Below, piece after piece: positions 53,411 to 63,979 of a DNA stretch of 64,000 nt. Location of the stretch: assembly GCA_000526575.1 (NCBI GenBank), contig JAGI01000002.1, forward strand, positions 1,984,001 to 2,048,000, read 5' to 3'. A model generated the notes under the pieces. The model had not been told where the DNA came from. It did no database searches and saw only the letters and a program-made list of their open reading frames with translations. Origin of the DNA: Clostridium sp. 12(A). GTDB taxonomy: Bacteria > Bacillota > Clostridia > Lachnospirales > Lachnospiraceae. Position 1 is the stretch's first letter; each line of letters begins with the position of its first letter. A program made the translations under genes and the position numbers.

Positions 53411-54562
53411 TTACTGCATCGGGGAGTGTCTGTCCATGGGCGTATTTAATTCAAGTTCCGATCCAGACTGTATGATGGATACCAGATAAAATAGCGTTTC
53501 CTCTTCCTCCACTCCTTTTAGAATCTTAATTTCTACTAGATGCTTTCCCGGCTTTCCGTGATGAAGGAGAGTGGTCAGAGCCAGACAGTCTCCCCACTCC
53601 TCATCGAAGTTTCCATCCAGAATCACGCCATGATCCCTGTCTCCATCAACATAGGCTGCTGCCACTGGCGCAGGTCTCTTTATGGTTCTTCGGTATTGTA
53701 CCAAAAGACAGCTGCCTTCCGTCTCAAAAACAATACGATCCCCCATGCGTCGGCTGATCCAGCCTCTTTTAAAGACATCGGTTACCCCGCATTTAACAGA
53801 ATCATCGGGTAGAAAGCCCCTGCACTGAAACGGAGTTATGTTGTTTTGGATTCGGCTGGCATATTGGTAGCTGCACGGAGTTAGGGGTACTGGTATATTG
53901 GCTTGACCTGTTTCCTCTGAGGATACAGGCTCCATTCCTTTTATTTCCTCCAACGCCATGGTGATTAAATCAGCGATTTTTTTATGTCCCTCGTCATTGG
54001 GATGAAGCCCGTCGGGAGTTATATCTTTTATGGCTGTCTTACCGTCTAATATATCCTGATAAAGAGTTTCCCTTACGGAAACATAAGGGATGGAATAGTG
54101 GTCCAGCACTTTCTTATGACGCTCAAATGCCGAGCTTCCATCTTCATAAAATGCATTGCACAAAGCCATGACTCCAGGCCTTTTAGAGTGGGATAAAATA
54201 CGCACAATCAGGCTTTCATATGTTTCCATGAAAAAATCCGTATTGTCATCATTGACCGAAAAATCAAGAATCAGAAAATCCGGATTACAGGAAAGGACAT
54301 CTTCCTCAACTCTGGCTGCACCGAATAAGGAATTGGTCCCCCCAATTCCAGCATTGATGTAGGTAAAACTTGCATCAGGATATGTTTTCTTCCACCACTC
54401 ATATACAAGATAAGCATAACAGGTTTCTGGTTTTGTGGCTAAGGAACCCTGAGTAATGGAACCGCCAAGAAATGCCAGCACCCCATGCTTTTCCTCTTTT
54501 ACCCTTTTAACAGCCTGAATGATATCTCTTGGATTCTCCAAGTGAATCCCACGTAATGTCAT
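53411..54562 (-). CDS. SGNH-fold acetyl esterase with C-terminal beta-sandwich domain (CE17-like)
   Basis: The 383-residue protein lacks a signal peptide. Residues 1-205 form an SGNH hydrolase: FLGGSITQGSL with the nucleophile serine, NAGIGGTNSLFG, LDFSVNDDNTD, and DGLHPNDEGH with the catalytic Asp-His. Residues about 215-370 form a beta-sandwich. This order, and its place in a mannan operon beside a CE2-like esterase, resembles the CE17 mannan acetyl esterase of Roseburia. It would remove acetyl groups from imported manno-oligosaccharides. The CE17 assignment is from memory of that architecture. Confidence 0.72.
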   Translation of the reverse strand: MTLRGIHLENPRDIIQAVKRVKEEKHGVLAFLGGSITQGSLATKPETCYAYLVYEWWKKTYPDASFTYINAGIGGTNSLFGAARVEEDVLSCNPDFLILDFSVNDDNTDFFMETYESLIVRILSHSKRPGVMALCNAFYEDGSSAFERHKKVLDHYSIPYVSVRETLYQDILDGKTAIKDITPDGLHPNDEGHKKIADLITMALEEIKGMEPVSSEETGQANIPVPLTPCSYQYASRIQNNITPFQCRGFLPDDSVKCGVTDVFKRGWISRRMGDRIVFETEGSCLLVQYRRTIKRPAPVAAAYVDGDRDHGVILDGNFDEEWGDCLALTTLLHHGKPGKHLVEIKILKGVEEEETLFYLVSIIQSGSELELNTPMDRHSPMQ

Positions 54563-54575
54563 CCTTCTCCCCCTT

Positions 54576-56273
54576 TTATATGCTGGTTAAAATATCTTTC
54601 TTTAATCTTTTTAGCTTTTCGTCTGCATCCTGAAATGATTTTCCTTTTACTCCAAAATAAAACTTGATTTTAGGCTCCGTTCCAGAAGGTCTGATGGCAA
54701 ACCAGGCATCCTCCGATAAGAGGAAGCGTAATACATTTGACTTGGGGAACCGTTCTGATATCCCTTCTCCTGTTTCATAATCTTCCTTTTTTATTATTTT
54801 AAATCCGCCTGCTCTAACGGGTGAATGGATTCGGAAGGTCTCCATGATTTTATTCATTTGAGCCAGACCATCTTCTCCTTTTAAGGTTACAGATTCCAGA
54901 CACTCCTGATAATAGCCAAATTCTTCATATAGCTGATTTAATTCTTCCCAGAGAGAACTGCCCTTTGTTTTATAATAGGCCGCGGCCTCGCACAAGACCA
55001 TGACCGCTGAAATGGCGTCCTTATCTCTGACACAGGTCTCCACCAGGCAGCCGCAGCTTTCCTCAAAGCCAAACTGGTAGGTAAATTCCTCAGATTCTTC
55101 AAAGAATTTTATCTGCTCTCCTATGTACTTAAACCCGGTTAAAACCTCAATCAGCTTCATTTTATACTTCTCTGCCAGAGGTCTTGCCATTTGTGTGGTT
55201 ACAATGGTTTTTATTACGGCACCGTTTAAAGGGAGGTTTCCTGTTTCCTTTCTCCTTGAGAGAAGATAATTGCATATGAGTATTCCGGTCATATTCCCGG
55301 TCAAACGGCAGTACTTACCGGTTTGGTCATCCCTTACATAAACACCCATACGGTCTCCATCAGGGTCCGTAGCCAGAACAAGATCAGCGTCTGCTTTTTT
55401 TGCAAACTTAAGAGCCAGCACAAAGGCGCTTTCATCTTCCGGGTTCGGTGTCTTTACTGTTTTAAAATCACCGTCTGGTTCCATCTGCTCCTCAACAGTA
55501 AACACATTGGTAAATCCCAGATGGGATAACAATCGCCGTACCGGCAGATTCCCGGTGCCATGAAGAGGCGTGTATACAATATTCACTTTACTTGCGGCCT
55601 GTAATAAAGCCTTGGGAGATGATACCCATTCTTCCATTTCCTTTATATACTCATCCTCCAGCTCATCTCCCAGCCAATGAAGCAGTCCCTTTTCTTCTGC
55701 CTCTTCCATTGAAAGTCTCTTGATGGAACCGTAATCCTTTATCCCGGTGATACATCGTCCTATTTCCTCGTCCTTTGGATAAGTAATCTGGGCCCCATCG
55801 TCCCAGTATACCTTATATCCGTTGTATTCCGGTGGATTATGGCTGGCTGTGATCACAATACCAGCGGCAAGAGAAAGGCTTAAAATAGAAAATGAAAGTA
55901 AGGGAGTAGGCGTCAGTCTGGAAAACAAGTAGACCGGAATCTGGTTTCCAGCCAGGCATCTGGCTGTCTCCTCGGCAAATTCCCTGGACATATGTCTGGA
56001 ATCATAGGCGATACCAACGCCCTTTTCCCATTTTCCATTCTCTTTAAGATAATTGGCTAGTCCCTGAGTCACCCTCGCCACCGTATACCGGTTCATCCGG
56101 TTGGTTCCGGCCCCCATAACTCCTCTGATTCCTCCGGTGCCAAATTCCAATTCCTTTGAAAAGCGATTCCTGATTTCTTCTTTCTTATTTCTGATCGCTT
56201 CCAGCTCTTTTTTTATTTCATGGGAAAACAAAGGACTGGTACACCAATATTCATACTGATCTATATATGTCAT
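54576..56273 (-). CDS. Alpha-phosphohexomutase (phosphoglucomutase/phosphomannomutase)
   Basis: The 565-residue protein contains all four family motifs: FGTGGIRGVMG near residue 45, the phosphoserine loop VITASHNPPEYNGYKVYW, metal loop ATDPDGDRMGVYV, sugar loop (GFEESCGCLVE) and phosphate loop IRPSGTEPKIKFYF. It interconverts hexose 1- and 6-phosphates. In this operon it would convert mannose-1-phosphate released by the GH130 phosphorylases to mannose-6-phosphate, and could also act on glucose phosphates. Confidence 0.92.
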   Translation of the reverse strand: MTYIDQYEYWCTSPLFSHEIKKELEAIRNKKEEIRNRFSKELEFGTGGIRGVMGAGTNRMNRYTVARVTQGLANYLKENGKWEKGVGIAYDSRHMSREFAEETARCLAGNQIPVYLFSRLTPTPLLSFSILSLSLAAGIVITASHNPPEYNGYKVYWDDGAQITYPKDEEIGRCITGIKDYGSIKRLSMEEAEEKGLLHWLGDELEDEYIKEMEEWVSSPKALLQAASKVNIVYTPLHGTGNLPVRRLLSHLGFTNVFTVEEQMEPDGDFKTVKTPNPEDESAFVLALKFAKKADADLVLATDPDGDRMGVYVRDDQTGKYCRLTGNMTGILICNYLLSRRKETGNLPLNGAVIKTIVTTQMARPLAEKYKMKLIEVLTGFKYIGEQIKFFEESEEFTYQFGFEESCGCLVETCVRDKDAISAVMVLCEAAAYYKTKGSSLWEELNQLYEEFGYYQECLESVTLKGEDGLAQMNKIMETFRIHSPVRAGGFKIIKKEDYETGEGISERFPKSNVLRFLLSEDAWFAIRPSGTEPKIKFYFGVKGKSFQDADEKLKRLKKDILTSI

Positions 56274-56297
56274 AATCTGCTCTCCATCAAATGACCA

Positions 56298-57368
56298 TCA
56301 AACCTGAGATTCATCCCGCCAGATTTCTTCTCCTAAACCATTGATATACTCCGACAGCTCTCCGGCCATTTCCTCTGATTCCGGAATCCTGATATGTCCC
56401 TGAGTTCCACAACCGTTTCTCTTATAAAGAAAATGAGATACACGGTCATCCTTAAGTGTGCCCCATACCTCTTCTATTGCCCTGTCCCAGTTATGGTGAT
56501 GGCAGAGTATGGTTGTGGTCAGGATTAGATATGCCTGTGGATAGAGCTCTCTTAACTTCTGAATGAAACAGGTGTAGTGGGCCTTCCATTCCATTGCTTT
56601 CTGACCATCATAATCTTCCTTCATAAAATCCATTGGGTGGCTGTCATTTTGTCCCAGAGCGATGATGACCACATGAGGGTGATAGGCCTTAAAATCCCAT
56701 AGGCTGGTTCTTCCTATGGTCGGTTGGTATTGAACCTTATCATAGACCCACTCCATACCAATGGGCCTTGGAGCTTCAAACCAGCCAGTTCCATTTCTAA
56801 GGGCAATTCCGCCCTGGGAGATGTTATGGATCAAGGCATGAAGCTTTCTTGCCGTCATCCAGGCATAAGAGTACCAGCTATTGGAGTACTCTCCCTGATG
56901 AACCGGATCTGCTTTTCCCACATAATCAGTGGCCTCTGATACTTCTCCTGCACTGACAGAATCCCCGTAAACCTCAATTCTCCGTTTGGGCAGAGGCTCT
57001 GGTTCCACGAGAAAACCACCCTCTGGCAGTAGGAACCCCTCTAAGGAAATGGTATGGCAGGAATCCTGACGCTTGAACAGCAACAGGCTGTGCCTGCCCT
57101 CTCCCAGTTCCTTTCCCAGACACAGACTGGTTTTTCCTTCCCTGGGAAGTTTTGCTTTTTGTTGGTCTCCATCTAGAATCCAGCCAATGTAATTATCCCA
57201 GTATACGGAATGGTTCTCCAGTTCCACTTCAACAGAGGCTCCTATAAATTCCAGCCTTACAAAACTGCAGGGATAAATAAATTCCGGCCGCCCCTTGTCA
57301 TCCCTTCCGATTCTGCCGCAGTACTGTAAAAAGGGGTGGTCCGCTTTTAGAAACAGCTTCTCATTCAT
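56298..57368 (-). CDS. Two-domain SGNH acetyl esterase, CE2-like
   Basis: The 356-residue protein has no signal peptide. An N-terminal jelly-roll domain (about 1-125; [34 protein letters not shown]) precedes an SGNH domain with [15 protein letters not shown] (nucleophile serine), [14 protein letters not shown] and [13 protein letters not shown]. This beta-sandwich plus SGNH order is that of carbohydrate esterase family 2. Its start overlaps the end of the fusion enzyme gene by 8 nt. It would deacetylate manno-oligosaccharides in the cytoplasm together with the CE17-like enzyme. Confidence 0.82.
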   Translation of the reverse strand: MNEKLFLKADHPFLQYCGRIGRDDKGRPEFIYPCSFVRLEFIGASVEVELENHSVYWDNYIGWILDGDQQKAKLPREGKTSLCLGKELGEGRHSLLLFKRQDSCHTISLEGFLLPEGGFLVEPEPLPKRRIEVYGDSVSAGEVSEATDYVGKADPVHQGEYSNSWYSYAWMTARKLHALIHNISQGGIALRNGTGWFEAPRPIGMEWVYDKVQYQPTIGRTSLWDFKAYHPHVVIIALGQNDSHPMDFMKEDYDGQKAMEWKAHYTCFIQKLRELYPQAYLILTTTILCHHHNWDRAIEEVWGTLKDDRVSHFLYKRNGCGTQGHIRIPESEEMAGELSEYINGLGEEIWRDESQV

Positions 57369-59706
57369 ACCTAATCAGCTCCTTATTTTTGTGAATCAGG
57401 GCAATTCTCTGCCTCACACAATCCGCACTCCTTAAAGGGTCCAAAGGCGTAGAAAACACATAATCCATTAGCTTCTCCACAGTGGTGACAGCCACATGGA
57501 TTCTGGTATCTGAAGAGGCATAATAAAGATATACTTCTCCATTTTCACGAACAATTGCCCCATTGGTAAATACCACATTGGAGACATCTCCTACCCGTTC
57601 CTCTCCTCTTGGTCCAAGTAGAAGGCCAGATGGCTCTGCTATGACTTTAGATGGCTCTTTTAAATCCGTTGCAAAGGCATAGAGAACATATCTGAGCCCT
57701 GCTGCCGTATTCCTGACGCCGTGAGCGATATGGATCCAGCCTGCCGGTGTTTTTATGGGAACAGCCCCTGCTCCATTTTTTGCTTCTGTTATAGTATGAT
57801 AACGGCGTCTGCTGGTGATAATCTCTTCGTCTATCACTCCGTGGCAGATATCTTTGCAAAGGCCAAAGCCAATTCCACCGCCGCTTCCAGTCTCAATAAA
57901 GTCATCCATGGGTCTTGTATAAAACCCGTAACAGCCCTCTACAAACTCAGGGTGGAGCATGACATTGCGCTGCTGGGGGGAACGAAGCGTTTTAAGATTA
58001 TCAAGCCGCTCCCAGGTTTTTAAATCCTTTGTTCTGACAATACCTGCCTGGGCCACTGCTCTTGATAAATCAGAAGAAGTCGAGTCGTGGCTTTCTGAGC
58101 AGAATACTCCGTAAATCCAGCCGTCCTCATGCTTTGTCAGCCTCATATCATACACATTAGTTTCTTCCGGGCAAGTGTCAGGAAGGGTGACCGGTTCTTC
58201 TAAGAAACGGAAACCATCAATTCCATTCTTGCTTTCTGCTACCGCAAAAAATGACTTCCGGTCATTTCCTTCCACCCTTGCAATGAGATAATACATTCCA
58301 TTTAATTCAATGGCCCCCGCATTCATCACTGCATTGATACCGAGACGCTCCATGAAATAAGGATTGGTGTTCCAGTTAACATCATATCTCCAGGTAAGAG
58401 GCACATGGTCCCTGGTCAGGACCGGGTATTTATACCGGTCTAAGATGCCATTATACCAATCCGTCTTTTCATTCCTCCTGCCAATTAACTGCTCCTGTCT
58501 GTTTTTTTCCACTTCATACCGCGGGTGAAGGATGCCAAGTCTCTTTATGGCTTCCATGCACATCCTTCCATTGTGGTAAGGGCATTTCCAAGGCTCCACC
58601 AGAGGATTGTCACCGGAAGGTGCTTCCCCTCCACAAATCCGGTAAAACCATTCTGACCCAGGTCTTTGGTCCACCAGCCGGTTCTTTATGTAGCTCCACA
58701 TATCCTCTGCGGCTTTAAGAAACCTGGAATCCTCCGGCTGCTTCTTAGAGGCATTTAAAAATCCCACCACGCCCTCTGCCTGAACCCACCAGATCCGGTC
58801 TTCATCCGCTCTGCCATTTTCACATTCATTTAATAGGCTATGGTCTTTATAAGCCAGCTCATAGACCTGTTCTGCCAGCATTCTGGTCAATGGCTCCATT
58901 CTCTTTTGATACTCCAAATCTCCCAGCATTTCAGTACAACGGTCAATGAGCCAGGAAGCCTCTATGTCATGACCATAGGAATGAAGATCTAAAAGAGATT
59001 TCCAGTCATTGTCAAAAAATACCTCCAGCCTCTTTTTTTCGGAATGAAACACATGGCTTTCAAATACATCTAAAAGATGCCTTAGGGTTTTTGCCACTCT
59101 GGGAGCATGGTCTACACGGTAAAGCTCTGTATACGCCTCCAGCAGATGAAGCAGCGTGTTCATGGTTCTTTCTGCCATAACTCCGTGCTCTGAAAGCTTA
59201 TCATTACTGATAGGGTGGAAGGAAGCATCGTAAGCTTCCCCATAACCATCTAAAGACCGGAAGGAATGCTCGATCTGGTCAAAAAGATCGTAAGCAAGGC
59301 CCAACGCCTCTGGCTGCCCAGAGGCATCATAATAGGAGGAAAGGGCGTAGACGGCAAATGCCTGATTATAGGTGTGTTTTGTCCGGTCCACCGGCTTTCC
59401 ATCGTAGGATACCGACCAGTACACCCCTCCTTCTGCCCGGTCCAGACAGAAATTTTTTAGGAACCGAAAACTATGATCCGCATATTCCAGAAGGTCTTTT
59501 CGCTTTAAAGTCATAGAAGCATTGGAAAAGAACCATAATATCCTGCTGTTTAAGATAACTCCCTTATCTGCCTTTTCATCCACCTTAAGGTCATGGCCCA
59601 CGTAGCCGTAATAGCCGCCATACACCTCATCCTTTAACCCTTCCCAGAATGGGAGCAGCTTTGTCTCCAGATGCTCCTTCATTTCTTCTGCCATCGTTTC
59701 CTTCAT
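57361..59706 (-). CDS. Fusion: mannobiose/cellobiose 2-epimerase and GH130_1 mannosylglucose phosphorylase
   Basis: The 781-residue protein joins two enzymes. Residues 1-390 are an AGE-family epimerase: R55 in NSRILWFF, H187 in [13 protein letters not shown]246 in [10 protein letters not shown] and H378 in [12 protein letters not shown] match the catalytic residues of cellobiose 2-epimerases. Residues about 425-781 are a GH130_1 phosphorylase: [44 protein letters not shown] with the catalytic aspartate, and [11 protein letters not shown]. In mannan catabolism these act in sequence: mannobiose to mannosyl-glucose, then to mannose-1-phosphate and glucose. A short charged linker (about 396-420) separates them. 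They are usually separate proteins. Confidence 0.9.
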   Translation of the reverse strand: MKETMAEEMKEHLETKLLPFWEGLKDEVYGGYYGYVGHDLKVDEKADKGVILNSRILWFFSNASMTLKRKDLLEYADHSFRFLKNFCLDRAEGGVYWSVSYDGKPVDRTKHTYNQAFAVYALSSYYDASGQPEALGLAYDLFDQIEHSFRSLDGYGEAYDASFHPISNDKLSEHGVMAERTMNTLLHLLEAYTELYRVDHAPRVAKTLRHLLDVFESHVFHSEKKRLEVFFDNDWKSLLDLHSYGHDIEASWLIDRCTEMLGDLEYQKRMEPLTRMLAEQVYELAYKDHSLLNECENGRADEDRIWWVQAEGVVGFLNASKKQPEDSRFLKAAEDMWSYIKNRLVDQRPGSEWFYRICGGEAPSGDNPLVEPWKCPYHNGRMCMEAIKRLGILHPRYEVEKNRQEQLIGRRNEKTDWYNGILDRYKYPVLTRDHVPLTWRYDVNWNTNPYFMERLGINAVMNAGAIELNGMYYLIARVEGNDRKSFFAVAESKNGIDGFRFLEEPVTLPDTCPEETNVYDMRLTKHEDGWIYGVFCSESHDSTSSDLSRAVAQAGIVRTKDLKTWERLDNLKTLRSPQQRNVMLHPEFVEGCYGFYTRPMDDFIETGSGGGIGFGLCKDICHGVIDEEIITSRRRYHTITEAKNGAGAVPIKTPAGWIHIAHGVRNTAAGLRYVLYAFATDLKEPSKVIAEPSGLLLGPRGEERVGDVSNVVFTNGAIVRENGEVYLYYASSDTRIHVAVTTVEKLMDYVFSTPLDPLRSADCVRQRIALIHKNKELIRYE

Positions 59707-59729
59707 GTATTACTCCCTTTCTGCCCCAG

Positions 59730-60743
59730 CTATCGTCTTCCTGGTTCCTGGTCCTCTTCCGTTAGAACACTATGTTCTTTTATGTAAGTGACTATTTCCT
59801 CTGCCCTTGTAAAGGCCAGGGCCACGTAGCTGTCTGCCGCGCCGTAATAGATGGCTATTCTTCCATCCTCCGGGTCACAGATTGTGGCACAGGGGAAGCA
59901 GACATTGGGCACAAATCCCCGTTCCTCATACCAGGTTTCAGGGGTAAGAAGGAAATTTTCACATCGGTATTTGACCACGGAAGGATTGTCAATATCTAAA
60001 ATAGCTCCTCCAATGCTGTATACGAACCCATTGCAGGTGCCGGAAACCCCATGGTAAAATAAGAGCCAGCCCTCATTGGTCTCAATAGGAGCTGCACCTC
60101 CACCAATCTTTAAGGATTGCCACCATTCCTTGCCCTTTCCCATTACGTGGCGGTGTTTTCCCCAGTAAACAAGATCCGGGCTCTCGCTTAGAAAGATATC
60201 TCCAAAAGGGGTATGACCGCTGTCACTGGGACGGGAAAGCATCATAAAATTCCCGTTTACCTTCCTGGGAAATAAGACGGCATTCCGGTTAAATGGAAGA
60301 AAGGGATTTTCAAGCCTGACAAATGTCTTAAAATCCTGTGTTTTCGCCATACCAATGGAAGCTCCGTAAAAATCCTGACACCATATGATATAGTAGGTAT
60401 CTTCCACCTTCACCAGACGGGGATCATAGGCATATCTGGGCATGAACTCAAGGCCCTCCTCATCCACAAAGGTAATCTTTTCTTCCTCAAACTCCCAATG
60501 AATCCCGTCATTGCTTCTGCCAAGATAAATATAGGGAATTCCATTGTTCTGCTCTCCCCGAAACACACCGATAAAGCTGTTTTCATAGGGAATCACGGCA
60601 GAATTAAATATCCTGGCCACATGATCTATGGGATTTCTTCCGATAATAGGATTTTCCGTATAGCGCCAGATTGGCGCTCCTGTACATGTTCCTGCTGGCT
60701 CCTGCCATGGCATTGCCTTTATTTTAGGTGTATATAATTTCAT
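59730..60743 (-). CDS. Beta-1,4-manno-oligosaccharide phosphorylase, GH130_2
   Basis: The 337-residue protein is a five-bladed propeller of GH130: NPIIGRNPIDHVARIFNSAVIPY, GVFRGEQNNGIPYIYLGRS, YDPRLVKVEDTYYIIWCQD with the proton-donor aspartate, and GGGAAPIETNEGWLLFYHGV. The closest pattern is subfamily 2, which removes mannose units from manno-oligosaccharides as mannose-1-phosphate. It lies between the importer genes and the fusion enzyme, so it would shorten imported chains to mannobiose. Confidence 0.88.
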   Translation of the reverse strand: MKLYTPKIKAMPWQEPAGTCTGAPIWRYTENPIIGRNPIDHVARIFNSAVIPYENSFIGVFRGEQNNGIPYIYLGRSNDGIHWEFEEEKITFVDEEGLEFMPRYAYDPRLVKVEDTYYIIWCQDFYGASIGMAKTQDFKTFVRLENPFLPFNRNAVLFPRKVNGNFMMLSRPSDSGHTPFGDIFLSESPDLVYWGKHRHVMGKGKEWWQSLKIGGGAAPIETNEGWLLFYHGVSGTCNGFVYSIGGAILDIDNPSVVKYRCENFLLTPETWYEERGFVPNVCFPCATICDPEDGRIAIYYGAADSYVALAFTRAEEIVTYIKEHSVLTEEDQEPGRR

Positions 60744-60752
60744 GGTTTCCTC

Positions 60753-61598
60753 CTAACCTTTGACTGCTCCCTGAGTCAGTCCGCTGTATATTTGTTTCTG
60801 ACAGAATATAAATACAAAAAGTGCCGGCAGCAAGGTAATGATCACACCTGCGCAGATATAGTTATACTGGCTTCCCAGGGGCCCTGTAAATTTATACAGA
60901 GACGTAGCCACGGTTACCAGACGATTCTTATCCTGGAGATATAAGTTTGCCATATAGTATTCGTTATAAGTTCCAACGCCTTTTAATATCATCACCGTTA
61001 TGATGGCTGGTTTTAAAAGGGGCATTAATACCCGGAAAAATACACCGAAATACGTACAGCCGTCCATAATTGCAGACTCATCTAAGGATAAGGGGATGTT
61101 TTCAAAAAACTGAATGAAGATGTAGATGGAGATTACATCGGTTCCCATCATCAGAATAATGTACCCTGTAAGCGTATTGATTAAGTGAAATTCATACATC
61201 AGCTGATAGACTGATACCTGCATGGCGATTCCTGGAAGCATGGCGGCAAATAGAAAGAGATTCCTGATGAGTCCATTTCCAAGAAACTTAAAACGGTTCA
61301 ATATGTATGCAAGCATGGAACCTGTGAGCACGGAACCAAGGAGAACAAATACTAAAATCACAAGGGAATTGCGAAATGCAGTTGCCATGTTTGCCTGATT
61401 CCAGGCCTGAATGAAATTCCCTCCATACAGCCAGTTTTCGGGAAGGGTCATGACATTGGTGGAAGCATATTCTTTTTCTGTCTTACATGCAGTTATGACG
61501 CATACCACCACAGGAGTCACGGATACAAAAGCGCCCGCCATAAGAGTCAGATATTGAAAGACCTTCCATAATCGTTTTTTTACTTTATGACGATTCAC
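60753..61598 (-). CDS. Manno-oligosaccharide ABC permease (MalG type)
   Basis: The 281-residue protein has six membrane segments and the EAA-like loop ESAIMDGCTYFGVFFRVLMPLLKP. It starts with GTG 61598 behind GGAGGGGG, overlapping the preceding permease stop by one base. It forms the importer channel with the MalF-type partner; no ATPase gene is in the operon. Confidence 0.9.
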   Translation of the reverse strand: MNRHKVKKRLWKVFQYLTLMAGAFVSVTPVVVCVITACKTEKEYASTNVMTLPENWLYGGNFIQAWNQANMATAFRNSLVILVFVLLGSVLTGSMLAYILNRFKFLGNGLIRNLFLFAAMLPGIAMQVSVYQLMYEFHLINTLTGYIILMMGTDVISIYIFIQFFENIPLSLDESAIMDGCTYFGVFFRVLMPLLKPAIITVMILKGVGTYNEYYMANLYLQDKNRLVTVATSLYKFTGPLGSQYNYICAGVIITLLPALFVFIFCQKQIYSGLTQGAVKG

Positions 61599-62584
61599 TA
61601 AGCCCCCTCCTTTCGGGAGATCATTTCTCTTTTTCTCCTCATCCTCTTTTCCCGCCAGGACTCCTCTTCTCCCTCTCCGAAGAAATATCTAAAAATAAGT
61701 TTCTGGAACAGAGTAGCTGCCAAAATGATTACAAGTAAAATCACAGCCATTGCAGAGGCCAGGCCTACCTTTTGATTTTCATGAGCCAGTTTATTCATGA
61801 CCACAAAATAAGTTGCGGTTCCAAAGCTTCCGTTGGTGATGACATAGGGCGGTTCAAATGCGCTTAAGGAACCAGTAATAGATAGAATCAGATTGAGGAC
61901 AATTACAGTTTTAATGCTTGGAAATACGATATACCGGAATTTTTTCCATTCATCTGCCCCGTCAATGGCAGCCGCCTCATACATGGTGGAATCCACAGAC
62001 ATAATGGCACCGATAAATAAAACCATGTTCTGCCCCATGTACCGCCATATCGAGGTAGCCGCTATGGAAATATTATTGATCCGCGTATCTTTCAGCCAGT
62101 AAGGCAACTGATCCTGTGTAAAGCCGAACCAGGAAAGGACGGTATCGAAAACAAACCCTCTGGTATAGAAAAACTTAAAAATAAAACCGACTGCGATTCC
62201 ACAGATGAGATATGGAAAAAACATAAACCCCTTAAACAAATTACCACACCGGATATTAGTACTGAGTACCGATGCAAAGTAAAGAGCCAGGGACATCTGA
62301 ACAAAGCATGCCCCTATGTAGTAAAAGCTCAGTCTCAATGCTTTAAAGCAATCATCTCTTTGGAACACATCCAGGTAATTTTGTATTCCTACATATTCCC
62401 TTTTTCCAATGTACTTCATATCGAAAAAGCTAAAGCCCATCATTTTCACAAAAGGAATATAGGTAAATACCAAAAGCAGGAATACAGGTATAAACATAAA
62501 TGTCAGGATGACAAGCCACCGGTTCACTTTCCCCTTTTGGAGCCATTTCACCACATGGGCCGCCATGTTCGATTTTTTACCCAA
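61598..62584 (-). CDS. Manno-oligosaccharide ABC permease (MalF type)
   Basis: The 328-residue protein has six membrane segments and the loop YEAAAIDGADEWKKFRYIVFP. A charged C-terminal tail (REKRMRRKREMISRKEGA) is unusual in length. It is placed 12 nt after the binding-protein gene. Substrate is inferred from the mannan enzymes encoded next to it. Confidence 0.9.
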   Translation of the reverse strand: MGKKSNMAAHVVKWLQKGKVNRWLVILTFMFIPVFLLLVFTYIPFVKMMGFSFFDMKYIGKREYVGIQNYLDVFQRDDCFKALRLSFYYIGACFVQMSLALYFASVLSTNIRCGNLFKGFMFFPYLICGIAVGFIFKFFYTRGFVFDTVLSWFGFTQDQLPYWLKDTRINNISIAATSIWRYMGQNMVLFIGAIMSVDSTMYEAAAIDGADEWKKFRYIVFPSIKTVIVLNLILSITGSLSAFEPPYVITNGSFGTATYFVVMNKLAHENQKVGLASAMAVILLVIILAATLFQKLIFRYFFGEGEEESWREKRMRRKREMISRKEGA

Positions 62585-62596
62585 AGCTGTCTCCTC

Positions 62597-63979
62597 CTAT
62601 TGGATCGCTCCGAACTTTTTCTGGGAAGCAGTCCATCTGGCATTCCAGTCAGCCATAATCTCATCAAGAGTCGGAGAACCGGTTGTGGCTGCTTCCAGGA
62701 TTTTAGAAACTCCATCGGGAGATACGTTAAGTCCTACTTCAGAATCATTGTTGATATCATTGTACAGTGTCTCCTCTCCCTCTGGAGCCGGGTTATCGAT
62801 GACTAATTCAATTCCATCAAACATCTTATAGACGTCAGGATACTTTTCTCCTACGCAAATAGGAATTCCGCCCTGGTCGTAGGCAAACTTGGATTTTTCC
62901 GTAAGCCATTTGATGTAAAGCATGGAAGCAATCTGATTATCCTGGCTGCTGTTTACATTAATCCCATAATTATAATCAGGAGCTGCAGAAACATATTGTT
63001 TTCCATTCACCGTGATAGGAAATGGCATATACCCGATATCATCCCCATGATCTCCCGCCCCCTGCATCTGGACTACAGACCAGGAGCCCAGTGCCATGGT
63101 CGCGATCTTACCGCTGTTCATCATGCCCTTGCTTCCCTCCCAGTCCGTTGTGGTTGGATCTTCTTCCGTCAGTCCCCGTTTCACAGCCTCATATAAAACG
63201 TAATAAACCGCATAAGGTCCTGTCATATCCGCCCGCTTTTCAAATGGATTTTTGCTGTGAAGCAGTTCGGTGTTGGCAAAGTCCGGATCTCCAGTGGCAG
63301 ATCCTGTAATATAGGCATCCCAGGCCGTCATCGTCCAGTTTGCTGCGAAATTGGTATACATGGGAATCGCGTCTGTATTGTCCTTGATTTTCTGTAAGGC
63401 AGCCAGAAAATCGTCGGGCGTTTTGGGAAGCTCCGTAATCCCTGCATCTGTAAAAACCTTTTTGTTATATACAATTCCCTGCACATTTCCCATAGACGGA
63501 ATTCCATAGACCACATTTTTATAGGAATAGTTATTCAGCATAACGTACTTCTTTTCCAGTTCTGTGATATCTCCAAAAGGAAGAAAATAATTTTTAAGTT
63601 CATTCTTATCGATCTGAGTAGGAACCATGCAGATATCGCCCCAATCTCCTGTAGTAAGTCTGGTAATAATGTCATCCGCATAACTGGTGATTCCTTCGTA
63701 TGTAATTGTTACGCCTGGATACATCTTCTGAAATTCTTTTATGTAATCCTGAAAGACCGTATCAATAATATCTGTCTTGTGTGTGATAAATCTTAAATCT
63801 GCTTTGATATCCTTATAATCTTCTCCCACCTTCAAATCTGTAAATTTAGGCAGCTCATCTGCCTTCTCTTCTTTGGCTGCCTGGGTTGCTGTGGCTTTTG
63901 CGCCGCCGCATCCTGCCAGGGAAACACCCATCACTACCGCCAGTCCTACCGCCCCAATTCGTTTCCAAACCTTCATCAT
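62597..63979 (-). CDS. Manno-oligosaccharide-binding lipoprotein (solute-binding family 1)
   Basis: The 460-residue protein has a lipoprotein signal with lipobox SLAGC (cysteine about residue 24), then a family 1 solute-binding fold (FQKMYPGVTITYEGITSYADDI, TALQ-type hinge, KIATMALGSWSVVQMQGAG, YVSAAPDYNYGINVNS). It is the extracellular receptor of the importer. ATG 63979 follows GAAGGAGGAAGC. The operon promoter lies beyond the right edge of the window. Confidence 0.9.
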   Translation of the reverse strand: MMKVWKRIGAVGLAVVMGVSLAGCGGAKATATQAAKEEKADELPKFTDLKVGEDYKDIKADLRFITHKTDIIDTVFQDYIKEFQKMYPGVTITYEGITSYADDIITRLTTGDWGDICMVPTQIDKNELKNYFLPFGDITELEKKYVMLNNYSYKNVVYGIPSMGNVQGIVYNKKVFTDAGITELPKTPDDFLAALQKIKDNTDAIPMYTNFAANWTMTAWDAYITGSATGDPDFANTELLHSKNPFEKRADMTGPYAVYYVLYEAVKRGLTEEDPTTTDWEGSKGMMNSGKIATMALGSWSVVQMQGAGDHGDDIGYMPFPITVNGKQYVSAAPDYNYGINVNSSQDNQIASMLYIKWLTEKSKFAYDQGGIPICVGEKYPDVYKMFDGIELVIDNPAPEGEETLYNDINNDSEVGLNVSPDGVSKILEAATTGSPTLDEIMADWNARWTASQKKFGAIQ

